Notes: a model not told the origin generated them from the sequence alone. A stretch of 50,781 nucleotides of DNA from Actinacidiphila rubida (GCF_900110255.1 NZ_FODD01000048.1:1-50781), one strand, 5' to 3'. Positions 33,762 to 43,288 are shown, counted from the stretch's first letter. Made by a program: numbers and translations.

Positions 33762-36097
33762 GGGCCGTGTGGACCGCGTCCCGTGCCGCGGTCGCGCGCC
33801 GCAGGCTGCAGACCTTCGTCCTGGCTGCCGTCGTGCTCGTGTGCAGCGCCACGGCGGTCGTCACGCTGGGCCTGATGGCCGCCGTGTCAGGGCCCTTCGA
33901 CCGGGTGTACAACGCGGCGAACGGCGCCCACGTCATGGCGGAGTTCGACAGTTCCAAGGCGACCGCCGCGCGGATCGCGCGGACCGCGCGGGCCTCCGGG
34001 GTCGAGGCGTCCGCCGGTCCCTACCCGGTGGCCGTCCTGCGCCGGCCCACCGACCAGGGCGGACCGTTCGGGCTGCCCGGCGTCTTCACCGTCGTGGGCC
34101 GCGACCGGCCCGACACCGCGGTCGACACGATGAAGGTCTTCTCCGGGCGCTGGGCCACGCACCCCGGCGAGATCGTCCTCGACATGCCGCAGGGGTTCGG
34201 CGGCGCGCGGCTGATCGACCAGGAGACGCACGTCCTCGCGCCCGGCGGCGTGGACCTGAAGGTCGTCGGATACGCGACGTCCGTGAGCGACTCGGCCGGC
34301 GGCTGGGTCACCCCCGCGCAGGCCAGGGACCTGGGCGCGGCCTCGACCCAGATGATGTACCGGTTCCGCGACGCCGGATCGCAGGCGGCCCTCACGGCGG
34401 ACATGGCGGTCGTCACGGCCGGCCTGCCGTCCGGCTCGCTGACCGGCACGGGCTCCTACCTCACCCTCAAGGAGCACCTGGCCACGGGTCCGAACACGTA
34501 CGTGCCGTTCCTGACGGGGTTCGGCCTCCTCGGCCTGATCGCCGCGGTCCTGATCGTCGGCAGCGTCGTCAGCGGCGCGGTGGTCGCCGGCTACCGGCAC
34601 ATCGGCGTCCTCAAGGCCCTGGGATTCACCCCGGACCAGGTGACGGCCGTCTACCTGGTCATGGTGACCGTCCCGGCCGTGATCGGCTGCGCCGTCGGGG
34701 CCGCCGTCGGCTCGGTCCTCGGCACGCACCTGGTGCGAGGGGCGTTCTGGGGCATCTCCGGCAACGCCCTGGTCGCGGGCAAGGCGTCCGTTCCGGCCTG
34801 GGTCTACCCCGTGGTGCTGATCGGGATGCCCGTGCTCGTCGTGCTGTCCGCGCTCCTCCCGGCGGTGAAGGCGCGGCGCCTGCCCGCAGCGCGGGCGATC
34901 AGCGCGGGCGGTGTCCAGCAGACCGGGCGCGCCCCGGCCGTCCAGCGCCGGCTCGGCGGATCGCGGCTGCCCCGTCCGGTGAGCCTGGGCCTGGGCTGGC
35001 CGTTCGCCCGGCCCGGCCGCACGGCCCTGACCCTGTCGACGATCGTGCTCGGCGTGACCACCGCGACACTGGCGATCGGCCTGGCGGCGTCCGTCCTGAC
35101 GTTCGACCGGACGCAGGAGCAGCAGGACAGCGTCCAGGTGACCGTCGCCGTCGGCAACCCGGCGGCTCCGTCGCACCCGGCCGGCCCCGTCCACACCGAC
35201 GAGCAGCTGCTGGCCGGACTGCGCGCCCTCCCCGGCGCGGCCCACGTCTCCGCGGACGCTCCCCTGCAGACCCGCATGGCGGGCAGCGCGGACGCCGTCC
35301 GCATGGACGTCCGGACCGGGGACACCACCGCGCTCCACCCCGACCTGGTGCGGGGGCGCTGGGTGAGCGGTCCGGGCGAGGTGGTCGCGGACTCCACGTT
35401 CTGGCACCAGCAGGGTCTCTCCCTCGGCCGGCGGGTCGTGCTCCGCGACGCGGCCGGCCGGCAGGTCGTCGAGACGGTCGTCGGCGAGCAGACCGACGGC
35501 TGGGACCTCACCAGCACCGACTGGAACCGCTTCGTCGGCCTCAACTCCACCCGCCGCGCCACGGAGTTCTCCGTCGGGCTCGCGAAGGGGGCCGACGCGC
35601 ACGCCTACGCGGCGGCGGCACGACGCCTCGATCCCGGCCTGCGTCCGTCGCTGAACACCGGTGTCGGGCCGATCGAGCAGGCCGTGATCAGCGTGATCTC
35701 CACCCTGGCCCTGCTCCTGGTCGGCGTGTCCGCGCTCGGCGTGTTCAACGCCGTCGTCCTGAGCACCCGCGAGCGCCGCAAGGACATCGGCGTGCTCAAG
35801 GCGGTCGGCATGACCCCGCGGCAGGTCGTCGCCATGGTGGTCACGGCGACGGCCGCGCTGGGCGTGGCCGGGGGAGCGGTCGGGGTGCCCGCGGGGATGC
35901 TCGCGCACCGGATCGTCCTCCCGCTCATCGGCCACGGCACCGGCCGCGACCTCCCGGCGTCCATGCTCCACGTGTGGGACGCGCCGCTGCTGGTGCTTCC
36001 GGCCCTCTCCGGGGTCGCGCTCGCCGTGCTGGGCGCGCTGCTCCCCTCCGTCCGCGCGTCGAGGGCGTCGGCGGCGGAGGTGCTGCGCACGGAGTAG
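33758..36097 (+). CDS. FtsX/MacB-type ABC transporter permease
   Basis: A 779-residue protein with two FtsX repeats: TM1 (about 18-42), a large extracellular domain, and three TMs (about 245-370), then the same plan repeated (TM near 425, second extracellular domain, three TMs near the end). The conserved membrane loops HIGVLKALGFTPDQV and DIGVLKAVGMTPRQV mark the two halves. It probably exports or extracts a lipophilic or peptide antibiotic or lipoprotein, with the upstream ATPase. The ATG overlaps that gene's TGA. It is divergent from the two-component system, an arrangement common for antimicrobial-peptide detoxification modules. Confidence 0.9.
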   Translation: MRAVWTASRAAVARRRLQTFVLAAVVLVCSATAVVTLGLMAAVSGPFDRVYNAANGAHVMAEFDSSKATAARIARTARASGVEASAGPYPVAVLRRPTDQGGPFGLPGVFTVVGRDRPDTAVDTMKVFSGRWATHPGEIVLDMPQGFGGARLIDQETHVLAPGGVDLKVVGYATSVSDSAGGWVTPAQARDLGAASTQMMYRFRDAGSQAALTADMAVVTAGLPSGSLTGTGSYLTLKEHLATGPNTYVPFLTGFGLLGLIAAVLIVGSVVSGAVVAGYRHIGVLKALGFTPDQVTAVYLVMVTVPAVIGCAVGAAVGSVLGTHLVRGAFWGISGNALVAGKASVPAWVYPVVLIGMPVLVVLSALLPAVKARRLPAARAISAGGVQQTGRAPAVQRRLGGSRLPRPVSLGLGWPFARPGRTALTLSTIVLGVTTATLAIGLAASVLTFDRTQEQQDSVQVTVAVGNPAAPSHPAGPVHTDEQLLAGLRALPGAAHVSADAPLQTRMAGSADAVRMDVRTGDTTALHPDLVRGRWVSGPGEVVADSTFWHQQGLSLGRRVVLRDAAGRQVVETVVGEQTDGWDLTSTDWNRFVGLNSTRRATEFSVGLAKGADAHAYAAAARRLDPGLRPSLNTGVGPIEQAVISVISTLALLLVGVSALGVFNAVVLSTRERRKDIGVLKAVGMTPRQVVAMVVTATAALGVAGGAVGVPAGMLAHRIVLPLIGHGTGRDLPASMLHVWDAPLLVLPALSGVALAVLGALLPSVRASRASAAEVLRTE

Positions 36098-36163
36098 TGG
36101 CGGCGGGCGCGGCACGGACAGCCGGCGGCGGTCGCGCTGACGCCGGGGGCGGCCCGGTGGCGG

Positions 36164-36261
36164 CGGTGCGAGGCCGGGGGCCGGGCCCGCAGCGGCGGTG
36201 CGGAGGCCGGGGGCCGGGCCCGCAGCGGCGGTGCGGAGGCCGGGGGCCGGGCCCGCAGCGG
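36164..36261 (+). repeat. 33-bp tandem repeat, three copies
   Basis: Units at 36164-36195 (32 bp, one deletion), 36196-36228 and 36229-36261. The last two are identical. The unit contains GGCCGGGGGCCGGGCCC. It lies between the permease stop and the terminator. Confidence 0.85.
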
Positions 36262-36295
36262 CGGCGCGGACGGAGCGTGCGGGCCCGGGCACGCC

Positions 36296-36328
36296 GAAGG
36301 GCCCCACCGCGGACGGTGGGGCCCTTCG
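36296..36328. terminator. Bidirectional hairpin
   Basis: CGAAGGGCCCCACC pairs with GGTGGGGCCCTTCG around a 5-nt loop, between convergent genes. Confidence 0.9.
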
Positions 36329-36334
36329 CACCGG

Positions 36335-37576
36335 TCAGCCGCCGCTGGTGAGGACCATCGGCTGCGGCTCCGGCTGGGCGGGATCGGCGACGACGCCCAC
36401 CACCGTGGTCTGCCGCAGGGGCGAGACCGCCACACCCGTGGGGTCGAAGAGCGTGCCGGACGGCAGGGCCAGCGAGCCCCACGTCCCGCCGGACAGGCGC
36501 ATGGCGTACCCGTCGGCCCCGGGCCCGGGGAACGCCGCGGTGGTGACGCGCCCCACGGCGACGACGTCGCCCTGCGGCGTGACGGTCACCGCGCTGAGGC
36601 GGCCCGCCTCCTCGGGGACGGCGACCTGCTGCCAGCCGCGGCCGTCCCAGTGGGCGACCAGCGCGTGGCCCGGGTCGGTGTCGTCGCGGACGGTGCGCCC
36701 CACCGCCCACACGTCGTCGGGACCACCGGCCGCCAGGGCGTTGAACTCGCCGGCCAGACCGCCGGTCCGCGGTCCCGCCACCCGCTTCCAGCCGTGGCCG
36801 TCGTCATGCAGGAGCAGCGGCTGGTCGTCGCTGGTGTACCCGCCGGCCCACACGTCGCCGGGGCCGATCTCGGCGACCGCGTCGAGAGTGAAGCCGCCGG
36901 GTGTCTGCGGGAGGCGCTGCAGCGTCCAGGAGGAGCCGTTCCAGTGCTCGGCGAGGCCCTCCATGTGGGTCTGCACCGAAGGGAGCCCGTCGGGGCCGGT
37001 CGTGGTGCCGTCCTCGATCTGGGCCCACCCCACGGCCCAGGTGTCGCCGGCGCCGCGTCCGGAGACGCTCAGCAGCCCGGCGGAGTCCAGGTAGGTGGCG
37101 GCCGGGACGGGGGCGGCGGCCGCGGTCCAGGCGGTGCCGTTCCAGTGTTCGGCGACGATGCCGCCGGCTTCGGGGCTGTCGTCCCCGACGACCCAGCCGT
37201 CGGCCGCCGATGTCGCGGTGACGGCGTTGAAGCGGGTGCGGGTCCCGTCGGGCAGGGCCGCGGTGGGCGCGTCCACCCAGCCCTGCGGGTCCCCGGCCCG
37301 GCGGGTGAGCAGCACCGGCGTGTGCACGCTGACCTTGCCGGACTGGGTGATGCGGAAGCCCGCCGCCCACGTGGTGCCCGCGTCGGGCTGGGCGACGCCG
37401 GTGAGGACGGTATCGGTCGCCGGCAGGGAGCCCGGGGCCCAGCTCGGCGCGTCGGCGGGAACGGTCACGGGCAGGGGTGGGGGCAGGGGTGCGGCGTGGG
37501 CGGTGGCGGTGGTGGCCGCCGTGCCCGCCGCGAGGAGCACGGCGGTCGCGAGCGTCAGGATCGTCGAACGGGACAC
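36335..37576 (-). CDS. Secreted beta-propeller-like repeat protein
   Basis: A 413-residue exported protein (signal peptide to about residue 29, ending AHA). It has a series of ~45-60-residue repeats built on D-(V/G/T)-W-(A/V)-(V/G)-G followed by E-HWNG(T/S)-x-WT: DGWVVGD, DTWAVGW, DVWAGGY, DVWAVGR. Such repeats suggest a six- or seven-bladed propeller. No catalytic motif is visible; a binding or scaffolding role outside the cell is likely. The GTG at 37574-37576 follows GGAGAG. It is 116 bp downstream of the CU044_5270-type gene on the same strand, and a hairpin (37664-37677) sits in the gap. Confidence 0.82.
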   Translation of the reverse strand: MSRSTILTLATAVLLAAGTAATTATAHAAPLPPPLPVTVPADAPSWAPGSLPATDTVLTGVAQPDAGTTWAAGFRITQSGKVSVHTPVLLTRRAGDPQGWVDAPTAALPDGTRTRFNAVTATSAADGWVVGDDSPEAGGIVAEHWNGTAWTAAAAPVPAATYLDSAGLLSVSGRGAGDTWAVGWAQIEDGTTTGPDGLPSVQTHMEGLAEHWNGSSWTLQRLPQTPGGFTLDAVAEIGPGDVWAGGYTSDDQPLLLHDDGHGWKRVAGPRTGGLAGEFNALAAGGPDDVWAVGRTVRDDTDPGHALVAHWDGRGWQQVAVPEEAGRLSAVTVTPQGDVVAVGRVTTAAFPGPGADGYAMRLSGGTWGSLALPSGTLFDPTGVAVSPLRQTTVVGVVADPAQPEPQPMVLTSGG

Positions 37577-37692
37577 GTGGTCTGCTCTCCAGGTGGTCTG
37601 CGGGGATGGACCGGGGACCCGGACGGCTGCCGGGCCGCTGCCGGGCGGCTGCCGTCCGGCCGGGCCGGAAGTCCGGCCGGCGGGACCGGCCG

Positions 37693-38775
37693 TCACGGCC
37701 CGTCGAGGCGGGTCGCGGGGCCGATGAACGTGTAGGTGGTGCGCTCCACGACCCCGCCGGCCGGAACCGGCGGCCGGCTGCCGTTCGCGCGCCGTCCCTC
37801 GGTGACGCCGTTCATGTCGCCCAGGCTCCGCGGTTCGGCGGACGCGGGCAGCGCGGGCAGGGCGTGGACACTGGAGACGACCGTCTCCAGCAGCCGCCCC
37901 GTGGGGTCGATGACGTAGCGGACGACGATCGTGCCGTCGCCCCGCTCGACGGCGGTGCCGTGCCGCCCGCTGCCGTCCGTGGCCGGACCGGCCACCCGGA
38001 CGCCGGGCAGCCGGGCCGCGACCTCGAACAGGGCGGCCCGGACCTTGGGCGGGGCCGGTGAGGCCAGCAGGTCGCCGATCGTGCCGAAGATCTCCTCCGA
38101 CGGGTCCTGGCCCGGCTCCGCGTACGGCCGCAGCCGTGCGCGCAGCGCGGTGGGCGCGGTGGGCAGCCCGGCGAGCTGGTCCCACGTCAGGCGGCCGGTC
38201 CCGACGGTGAACCGCCACGGCCCCGGCGCCGGCTTGTCCTCCTCGACCGGGGCCGCCGCCCGCAGATGGGACGTCAGACCCGCGCGGTGGGCGAGGAACT
38301 CCGTGAGCACACCGGTCGGCTGCCCGTCGGCCTGGAAACGGGTGAACGCGACCTTCCAGTAGGGGGCGTCGTCCCACGTGCCGGGCGCGATCGACTGCGC
38401 GGACGCGACGTCGGCCAGGAACGTCGAGGTGACCGTGCCCGGTGCGGCCGCCCGCGGCGTCGCGTGGTGGGACGCGGACAGGGGCGAGACGGTGACGACG
38501 ACCGCGGCGGCGGCGGCCAGGGCCGTCAGGGACACGCGCAGCGCCGGCCCGCGCCGGCGGGGGCGGGGGCGGCTCGGCGGGAAGGCGTCGTGTGCCGCCC
38601 CGGCGGCCGGGGCGGCAGCGGCGGCAGCGAAGGGGGCCGTGTCGCGGCGGACGGCGTCGGCGACCGCCGTGCGGGCCGCCGCCAGAACCGCCGGGTCGGC
38701 GGCCGGTGTCGTACCGGCGGCCACGAGTTCGTCCCAGCCGGGGAACGGCGGGTCGTGGGGGCTGGGCTCGGTCAC
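37693..38775 (-). CDS. CU044_5270-family membrane protein paired with ECF sigma factor
   Basis: A 360-residue protein: ~80-residue cytoplasmic N-terminus, one transmembrane helix (about 88-108, in RVSLTALAAAAAVVVTVSPL), then a large extracytoplasmic domain ending in TTYTFIGPAT. I recognise this as the CU044_5270 family, almost always encoded just after an ECF sigma gene and presumed to be its membrane-bound modulator, although classical anti-sigma motifs are absent. The GTG at 38773-38775 overlaps the sigma TGA (GTGA). Confidence 0.8.
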   Translation of the reverse strand: MTEPSPHDPPFPGWDELVAAGTTPAADPAVLAAARTAVADAVRRDTAPFAAAAAAPAAGAAHDAFPPSRPRPRRRGPALRVSLTALAAAAAVVVTVSPLSASHHATPRAAAPGTVTSTFLADVASAQSIAPGTWDDAPYWKVAFTRFQADGQPTGVLTEFLAHRAGLTSHLRAAAPVEEDKPAPGPWRFTVGTGRLTWDQLAGLPTAPTALRARLRPYAEPGQDPSEEIFGTIGDLLASPAPPKVRAALFEVAARLPGVRVAGPATDGSGRHGTAVERGDGTIVVRYVIDPTGRLLETVVSSVHALPALPASAEPRSLGDMNGVTEGRRANGSRPPVPAGGVVERTTYTFIGPATRLDGP

Positions 38776-39356
38776 GTCTGTACGCCTTTCAGGACGAGGG
38801 GAGAGGGCGGTCCGGTCCGCCGGTCGGCGGGGTGGCCTGCCATGAGGTCGCGCATCCGGGCCCTGGCCCGGTGCAGGCGGGAGCGTGCGGTGCCGGCGGC
38901 GATGCCCACGGTCTGGGCGGCCTCGGCAGGCGTGAGCTGCTCCCACGCGGTGAGGACGAGCACCTCACGTTCCGCGTCGGGGAGTGCGCGAAGTGCCGCG
39001 CGCAGGGCGGGCCGTAGGCGGGCGGCGTCCAGCCGGGCGTCCACGGCGTCCCACGTGTCGTCGCCGTGCGGCGCGCTGTCGGGCGCGGGCCGCGGCGTGT
39101 GCCTGCGCCAGTGCGCCAGCGCGTGGTTGCGGGCGATCCCGAACAGCCAGCCGCGCACGGTCCCCGCCTCGACGACCCTGAAGTCGGCCCTGCGGGAGTA
39201 CGCGGTCAGCCAGACCTCGGAGAGCAGGTCGTCGGCGGCCGGCCCGCACCGGCGGAGCAGATACGCGTGCAGTGCCGCCGAGTGCCGGTCGACCAGCGGC
39301 TCGAACGCGGCCGGATCGTGCCGGGCGCGTGCCAGCACCTCTTCGTCGGTGTCCAC
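38772..39356 (-). CDS. ECF RNA polymerase sigma factor
   Basis: A 194-residue sigma factor. Region 2 is AFEPLVDRHSAALHAYLLRRC-like with DDLLSEVWLTAYSRRADFR; region 4 includes LPDAEREVLVLTAWEQLTPAEAAQTVGIAAGTARSRLHRARARM. There is no extra C-terminal domain. The GTG at 39354-39356 lies 5 nt after GAGGAG, preferred over the longer frame. It is translationally coupled to the CU044_5270-type gene, which likely controls it. The secreted propeller protein further downstream may belong to the same unit. Confidence 0.9.
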   Translation of the reverse strand: MDTDEEVLARARHDPAAFEPLVDRHSAALHAYLLRRCGPAADDLLSEVWLTAYSRRADFRVVEAGTVRGWLFGIARNHALAHWRRHTPRPAPDSAPHGDDTWDAVDARLDAARLRPALRAALRALPDAEREVLVLTAWEQLTPAEAAQTVGIAAGTARSRLHRARARMRDLMAGHPADRRTGPPSPLVLKGVQT

Positions 39357-39624
39357 ACACTCTCCTCGTCCCGTCCCCACTCGCGGGGGCTCCCACCCTC
39401 TACATGTCGCGGGACCGGAAAGCGTTCGCGGCGGGATGCGGCCGCAGCGGGGGGCCTTCGTGGCGGCCGCGGTCGTGGCCCCTTCGTTGCGGCCACCGCC
39501 GGGCGTCCTCCACGCTGGTAATTTGACGGCGGCGGCGGCGGCGTTGAGGCGGAGGCAGCGGTGCGGGTCCTGGGAGTCGACGCCTGCGGCAAGCAGGGAT
39601 CGGGCCGCCGGGGGACGGACCGGG

Positions 39625-41448
39625 TCAGGGCAGGGCGGGCCGCGCGGGCGTGTCGTCGAGGAAGCCGCCCGACTGGTGCCGCCACAGTTTCGCGTAGGCC
39701 CCGTCGCGGGTGAGCAGTTGCTGGTGGGTGCCCTGCTCGATGATCCGTCCGCGGTCGAGGACGACGAGCCGGTCCATGTCGGCGACCGTGCTCAGCCGGT
39801 GCGCCACCACGAGCGCCGTACGCCCGTCCATGAGCCGCCACAGCGCTTCCTGGACGAGGATCTCGCTCTCGGAGTCCAGGGCGCTGGTCGCCTCGTCCAG
39901 CAGCAGGATCGGTGCGTCCCGCAGGATGGCCCGGGCGAGCGCGACCCGCTGGCGCTGCCCACCGGACAGCTTCACGCCGCGCTCGCCGACCATCGTGCCG
40001 AAACCGTCCGGCAGGGCGTCGGCGAACTCCGTGACGTGGGCCGCCTCGGCGGCGCGGCGGATGTCCGCGTCGGTGGCGTCCGGACGCGCGAAGGCGATGT
40101 TGTCCCGGAGCGTGCGGTGGAACATCGCCGGGTCCTGCGGCACGTAGGAGATCAGGCCCCGCAGGTCCTTCTGCCTGATCCTGCTGATGTCCTGACCGCC
40201 GACCGTGATCCGCCCGCCGTCGATGTCCGTCATCCGCAGCAGCAGCCGGGCCAGCGTGGTCTTGCCGCCGCCCGATCGCCCCACGAGACCGACCCGCGTC
40301 CCGCCGGGCACGGTCAGGTCGAGCTTCTCGAACAGCGCCTCCGCACTCCCGTGGGCGAACGTGACCTGCTCGAAGCGGACGTCGGCCCCCCGCACCGCCA
40401 GCGGCTCCGGCTCGGCGGGGTCGAGCACGGTCGGCGGGGTCAGCAGCAGTTCGGTGAACTGCGCGGCCTCCGTCATCGAGCTCTCCAGCCGGCGGTAGAT
40501 CTGGTTGAACTCGAACATGATCCGCGTGGCGTTGGTGTAGTAGGTGAACACGACCACGACCGCCTCCACCCCGTGCCGGCCCCCGCCGAGCGTGACCGCG
40601 AGCAGCAGGCCCAGCGCGTTGGTGAGCACGGACATCGGCGCGACCAGGGTGTCGATCCGCAGGTTGCCGTAGTCCCACGACCGCAGCGACAGCCGCCGCG
40701 AATGCGCGACACGCGACCGGTGCTCCGCCGCCTCGCGTTCCTGGGCGCCGAACGCCCGGACCGTGTCCATGTTCATCAGGACGTCGGCGACATGCCCCGC
40801 CACCCGCGCGATCGCCGCCTCCCGCCGGTCGACCAGCGCCTGACGGCGCCGGATGAGCGGCGCCACACACAGCGCGGTCAGCGCGATCAGCGTCAACAGC
40901 ACGACGACGAGCATCGGTTGGTACTGCCAGAGCACCACCGAACCGAACAGCAGCGGCACGAGGCTGCCCACGACCGAGAACGTGAGGGTGTCGGCGAACT
41001 CCTCGAAGCGGGAGGCGAAGCTCAGCACCCGCTTGGTCAGCGCCCCGGCGAAGTTGTCGTGGAAGAAGCCGGCGTCCTTGGCGAACAGCTCGTCCATGCC
41101 GATCACGTACAGGTGCTTGATGCCCTGGCCGTCGAGGCGGTTCAGGCAGTGGATGCCGATGCGCCAGCAGGTCTCGGCGAGCAGCAGCACGCCGGCGAAG
41201 ACGAGGACGTACGGCACGGCCGGCCCGACGGCGCCACCCGCGTGGGCCGTGTCATCCGCGAGACGCCCCACGAGCTTGGCGACGACCAGCGGGGCCACGT
41301 AGTTGATCCCGATGTTGCCCAGCGCCGGCAGCAGCATCGCCGGTGCCGTCAGCCACCGGAGCCGCACCAGCTCCCGCCCGTAGTAGCGCAGCGCCAGCCC
41401 CACCGAGCCCTGACGCGGCGCGTCCTCCCGCGCGTCGGGTGATCCCAT
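39625..41448 (-). CDS. Type I ABC exporter (fused membrane and ATPase domains)
   Basis: A 607-residue half-transporter. Six transmembrane helices (about 30-330) include the family segment HDNFAGALTKRVLSFA. The ATPase domain (about 355-590) has Walker A GRSGGGKTT, Q-loop YVPQDP, signature LSGGQRQR, Walker B ILLLDEATSALD and H-loop AHR. It works as a homodimer or with another half. Drug, lipid and peptide export are all possible; nothing nearby fixes the substrate. The ATG follows a G-rich sequence. The 268-bp gap to the sigma gene holds no gene. Confidence 0.92.
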   Translation of the reverse strand: MGSPDAREDAPRQGSVGLALRYYGRELVRLRWLTAPAMLLPALGNIGINYVAPLVVAKLVGRLADDTAHAGGAVGPAVPYVLVFAGVLLLAETCWRIGIHCLNRLDGQGIKHLYVIGMDELFAKDAGFFHDNFAGALTKRVLSFASRFEEFADTLTFSVVGSLVPLLFGSVVLWQYQPMLVVVLLTLIALTALCVAPLIRRRQALVDRREAAIARVAGHVADVLMNMDTVRAFGAQEREAAEHRSRVAHSRRLSLRSWDYGNLRIDTLVAPMSVLTNALGLLLAVTLGGGRHGVEAVVVVFTYYTNATRIMFEFNQIYRRLESSMTEAAQFTELLLTPPTVLDPAEPEPLAVRGADVRFEQVTFAHGSAEALFEKLDLTVPGGTRVGLVGRSGGGKTTLARLLLRMTDIDGGRITVGGQDISRIRQKDLRGLISYVPQDPAMFHRTLRDNIAFARPDATDADIRRAAEAAHVTEFADALPDGFGTMVGERGVKLSGGQRQRVALARAILRDAPILLLDEATSALDSESEILVQEALWRLMDGRTALVVAHRLSTVADMDRLVVLDRGRIIEQGTHQQLLTRDGAYAKLWRHQSGGFLDDTPARPALP

Positions 41449-41748
41449 CCCCCAACCCCCGTGTCGTCGTCGTGCGGCGGCCGGTCACTCACGCGGCTGC
41501 TCCCGGCGGGCCGCCGAAGGCCGGAACCGGCAGTCTGCCGAGCCATCTCCCGCGCAGTCCAAGCGTTTTGCACGCAACGGCGGCACGGACGAAAGGTTCC
41601 GGACACGCCCGGCCCGGAGGTCATCCGGCCCGGTGGTGGGGATACGTGGGGATACCCCCGTCTCCCAGCCCCGACGAGGCCGAACCCCGCGCCTGGCGGC
41701 CGGGAAAATAGGGTGTGGTCGGCTGAGCTGGGGTGATAGGCAGATGAT
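41449..41748. other. Intergenic region, no gene seen
   Basis: A divergent gap between the ABC exporter and the isomerase-fold gene. It holds two exact tandem copies of GTGGGGATAC (41636-41655), the second forming GGGGATACCCC. Open frames here lack coding character. Confidence 0.6.
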
Positions 41749-42510
41749 GTGACAGAGAGTCTTGAGTATTCCGCGCTGCTGCGAATGATCGAAGAGCGGT
41801 CGGTCGCGTTCCGGAGCGCGGTTGCGGCCGCGCCCAGCCTTGACGCGCCGGTGCCGTCCTGCCCCGAGTGGACGGTGTTCGATCTGGTGCAGCACCTGGG
41901 TACGGGCCAGCGCTGGTGGGCCGCGATCGTCGCCGCCGGACCGGCCGAGGCTCCGCCGGCCAAGGATGCCGCGGCGGCGCCGCGCGAGCCCGAGGCGCTG
42001 CTGGCCTGGTACGCCGAGTCGAACGAGCTGCTGCTGAGCGTGCTGCGCGAGGCCGGCCCGGAGCGCGAGTGCTGGGCGTGGTGGCGCGCCGGTGTGTCAC
42101 CCGCGAACGCCTGGGGCGTGGCCCGGCGCCGGGTGCACGAGGTGCTGGTGCACACCTACGACGCCCAGCTCGCCGCAGGCGCCGTGCGGCCCATGCCGGT
42201 GGACGTCGCGCTCGACGGCGTGGCCGAGTTCCTCGACACCTGCAACTCCACCCCGGCGGCCTGGCCGCACGAGGCCGCCACCATCCACTACCACGCCACC
42301 GAGGGCCGCTCCTGGCTCCTCACGCTGGACGGCACCGGCGCCTGGCCCGCACCCCTCACGGACGACGCCCCGCCCGCCTCCGCCTCCGCCACGGGCACGG
42401 CCGAGCAGCTGCTTCTCCTCTTCTGGGGCCGCCTCACGCTGCGCGACCTGAAGATCGACGGCGACCAGCAGGCGTTCGAGCAGCTGATCGCCTGGGAGCC
42501 CGAGGAGTAG
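41749..42510 (+). CDS. Maleylpyruvate isomerase-family (TIGR03083/DinB-fold) protein
   Basis: A 253-residue protein. The N-terminal helical bundle has the family motif VPSCPEWTVFDLVQHLGTGQRWWAA, with His in QHLG, and VARRRVHEVLVHTYDAQLAAG with further His residues, a likely three-His metal site. The C-terminal part (about 165-250) is an SCP2-like/MDMPI_C domain (WLLTLDGTGAW, LLLLFWGRLTLRDLKIDGD). Mycothiol-dependent isomerases have this architecture; the substrate is unknown. Start GTG at 41749-41751, tentative, with only a weak AGG upstream. Confidence 0.85.
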   Translation: MTESLEYSALLRMIEERSVAFRSAVAAAPSLDAPVPSCPEWTVFDLVQHLGTGQRWWAAIVAAGPAEAPPAKDAAAAPREPEALLAWYAESNELLLSVLREAGPERECWAWWRAGVSPANAWGVARRRVHEVLVHTYDAQLAAGAVRPMPVDVALDGVAEFLDTCNSTPAAWPHEAATIHYHATEGRSWLLTLDGTGAWPAPLTDDAPPASASATGTAEQLLLLFWGRLTLRDLKIDGDQQAFEQLIAWEPEE

Positions 42511-42562
42511 CCGGTCGACGCGGTTTCGCCGGGCGTCAGGTCGGTGAGACCCGGTGCCGAGG

Positions 42563-43288
42563 TCACCACGGCACCACGCCGTCCTCGTCGAAGAACGCGC
42601 CGGTCGGGCCGTCGTCGGGGAGGGACGCGAGCCGGATCGCGATCGCCGCGCCCTGTGCGGGGGTGCGTACGCCGCGGAGGCCGTTGAGGTCGGTCGCGCA
42701 GTAGCCGGGGCAGGCGGCGTTGATCAGGATGTTCGTGTCCCGCAGCTCCCTGGCGTACTGGACGGTCACGGCGTTGAGGAACGTCTTCGACGGTGCGTAC
42801 GCCGCGGAGATCGGCCCCGTCTCGGCGCCGGGAGTGGTCTGCTTCGTGAGCGACCCGACGCTGCTGGACATGTTGACGATCCGCGGCGACGCGGAACGGC
42901 GCAGCAGCGGCAGCAGCGCGTTGGTGACGCGGATGACGCCGATCACATTGGTCTCCACGGCCGTCCGTACGGCCGAGAGGCCGACCGTGGTGGGCGTCTG
43001 CGGCATGCCGCCGGTCACTCCGGCGTTGTTGACCAGGACGTCGAGGCGGCCGGCGCGCTCCTCCACCAGCCGGGCGGCGGCCGCCACGCTCGCGTCGTCC
43101 GTCACGTCGAGCGGCACCCCGAACGCGTCCGCGCCGCCCGCCCGCAGCTTGTGGACGGCCGCTTCCCGGCGTGCCTCGTCCCGAGCGCCGACGCCGACGC
43201 TCCAGCCGAGGGCGCCCAGGCCCGCCGCGATCTCGTATCCGATTCCCTTGTTCGCGCCGGTGACCAGCGTGATCGTCTGTCCGCTCAT
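42563..43288 (-). CDS. Short-chain dehydrogenase/reductase
   Basis: A 241-residue classical SDR. The cofactor motif is TGANKGIGYE, followed by DVTD, then NNAGVT, the catalytic Ser in VNMSSSVGS, and Y-x3-K as YAPSKTF, where the usual YSASK is YAPSK. The sequence is close to carbonyl-reductase-like SDRs. It probably uses NADPH, as an Arg occurs in GARDEARRE. It is divergent from a LysR gene with an inverted repeat between them, so it is likely controlled by it. The ATG at 43286-43288 was chosen; an in-frame ATG three codons upstream is possible. Confidence 0.9.
   Translation of the reverse strand: MSGQTITLVTGANKGIGYEIAAGLGALGWSVGVGARDEARREAAVHKLRAGGADAFGVPLDVTDDASVAAAARLVEERAGRLDVLVNNAGVTGGMPQTPTTVGLSAVRTAVETNVIGVIRVTNALLPLLRRSASPRIVNMSSSVGSLTKQTTPGAETGPISAAYAPSKTFLNAVTVQYARELRDTNILINAACPGYCATDLNGLRGVRTPAQGAAIAIRLASLPDDGPTGAFFDEDGVVPW

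Noticed and set aside
36164..36261. CRISPR-like array
   Set aside because: The units are contiguous with no spacers, few in number, and no cas genes are near.
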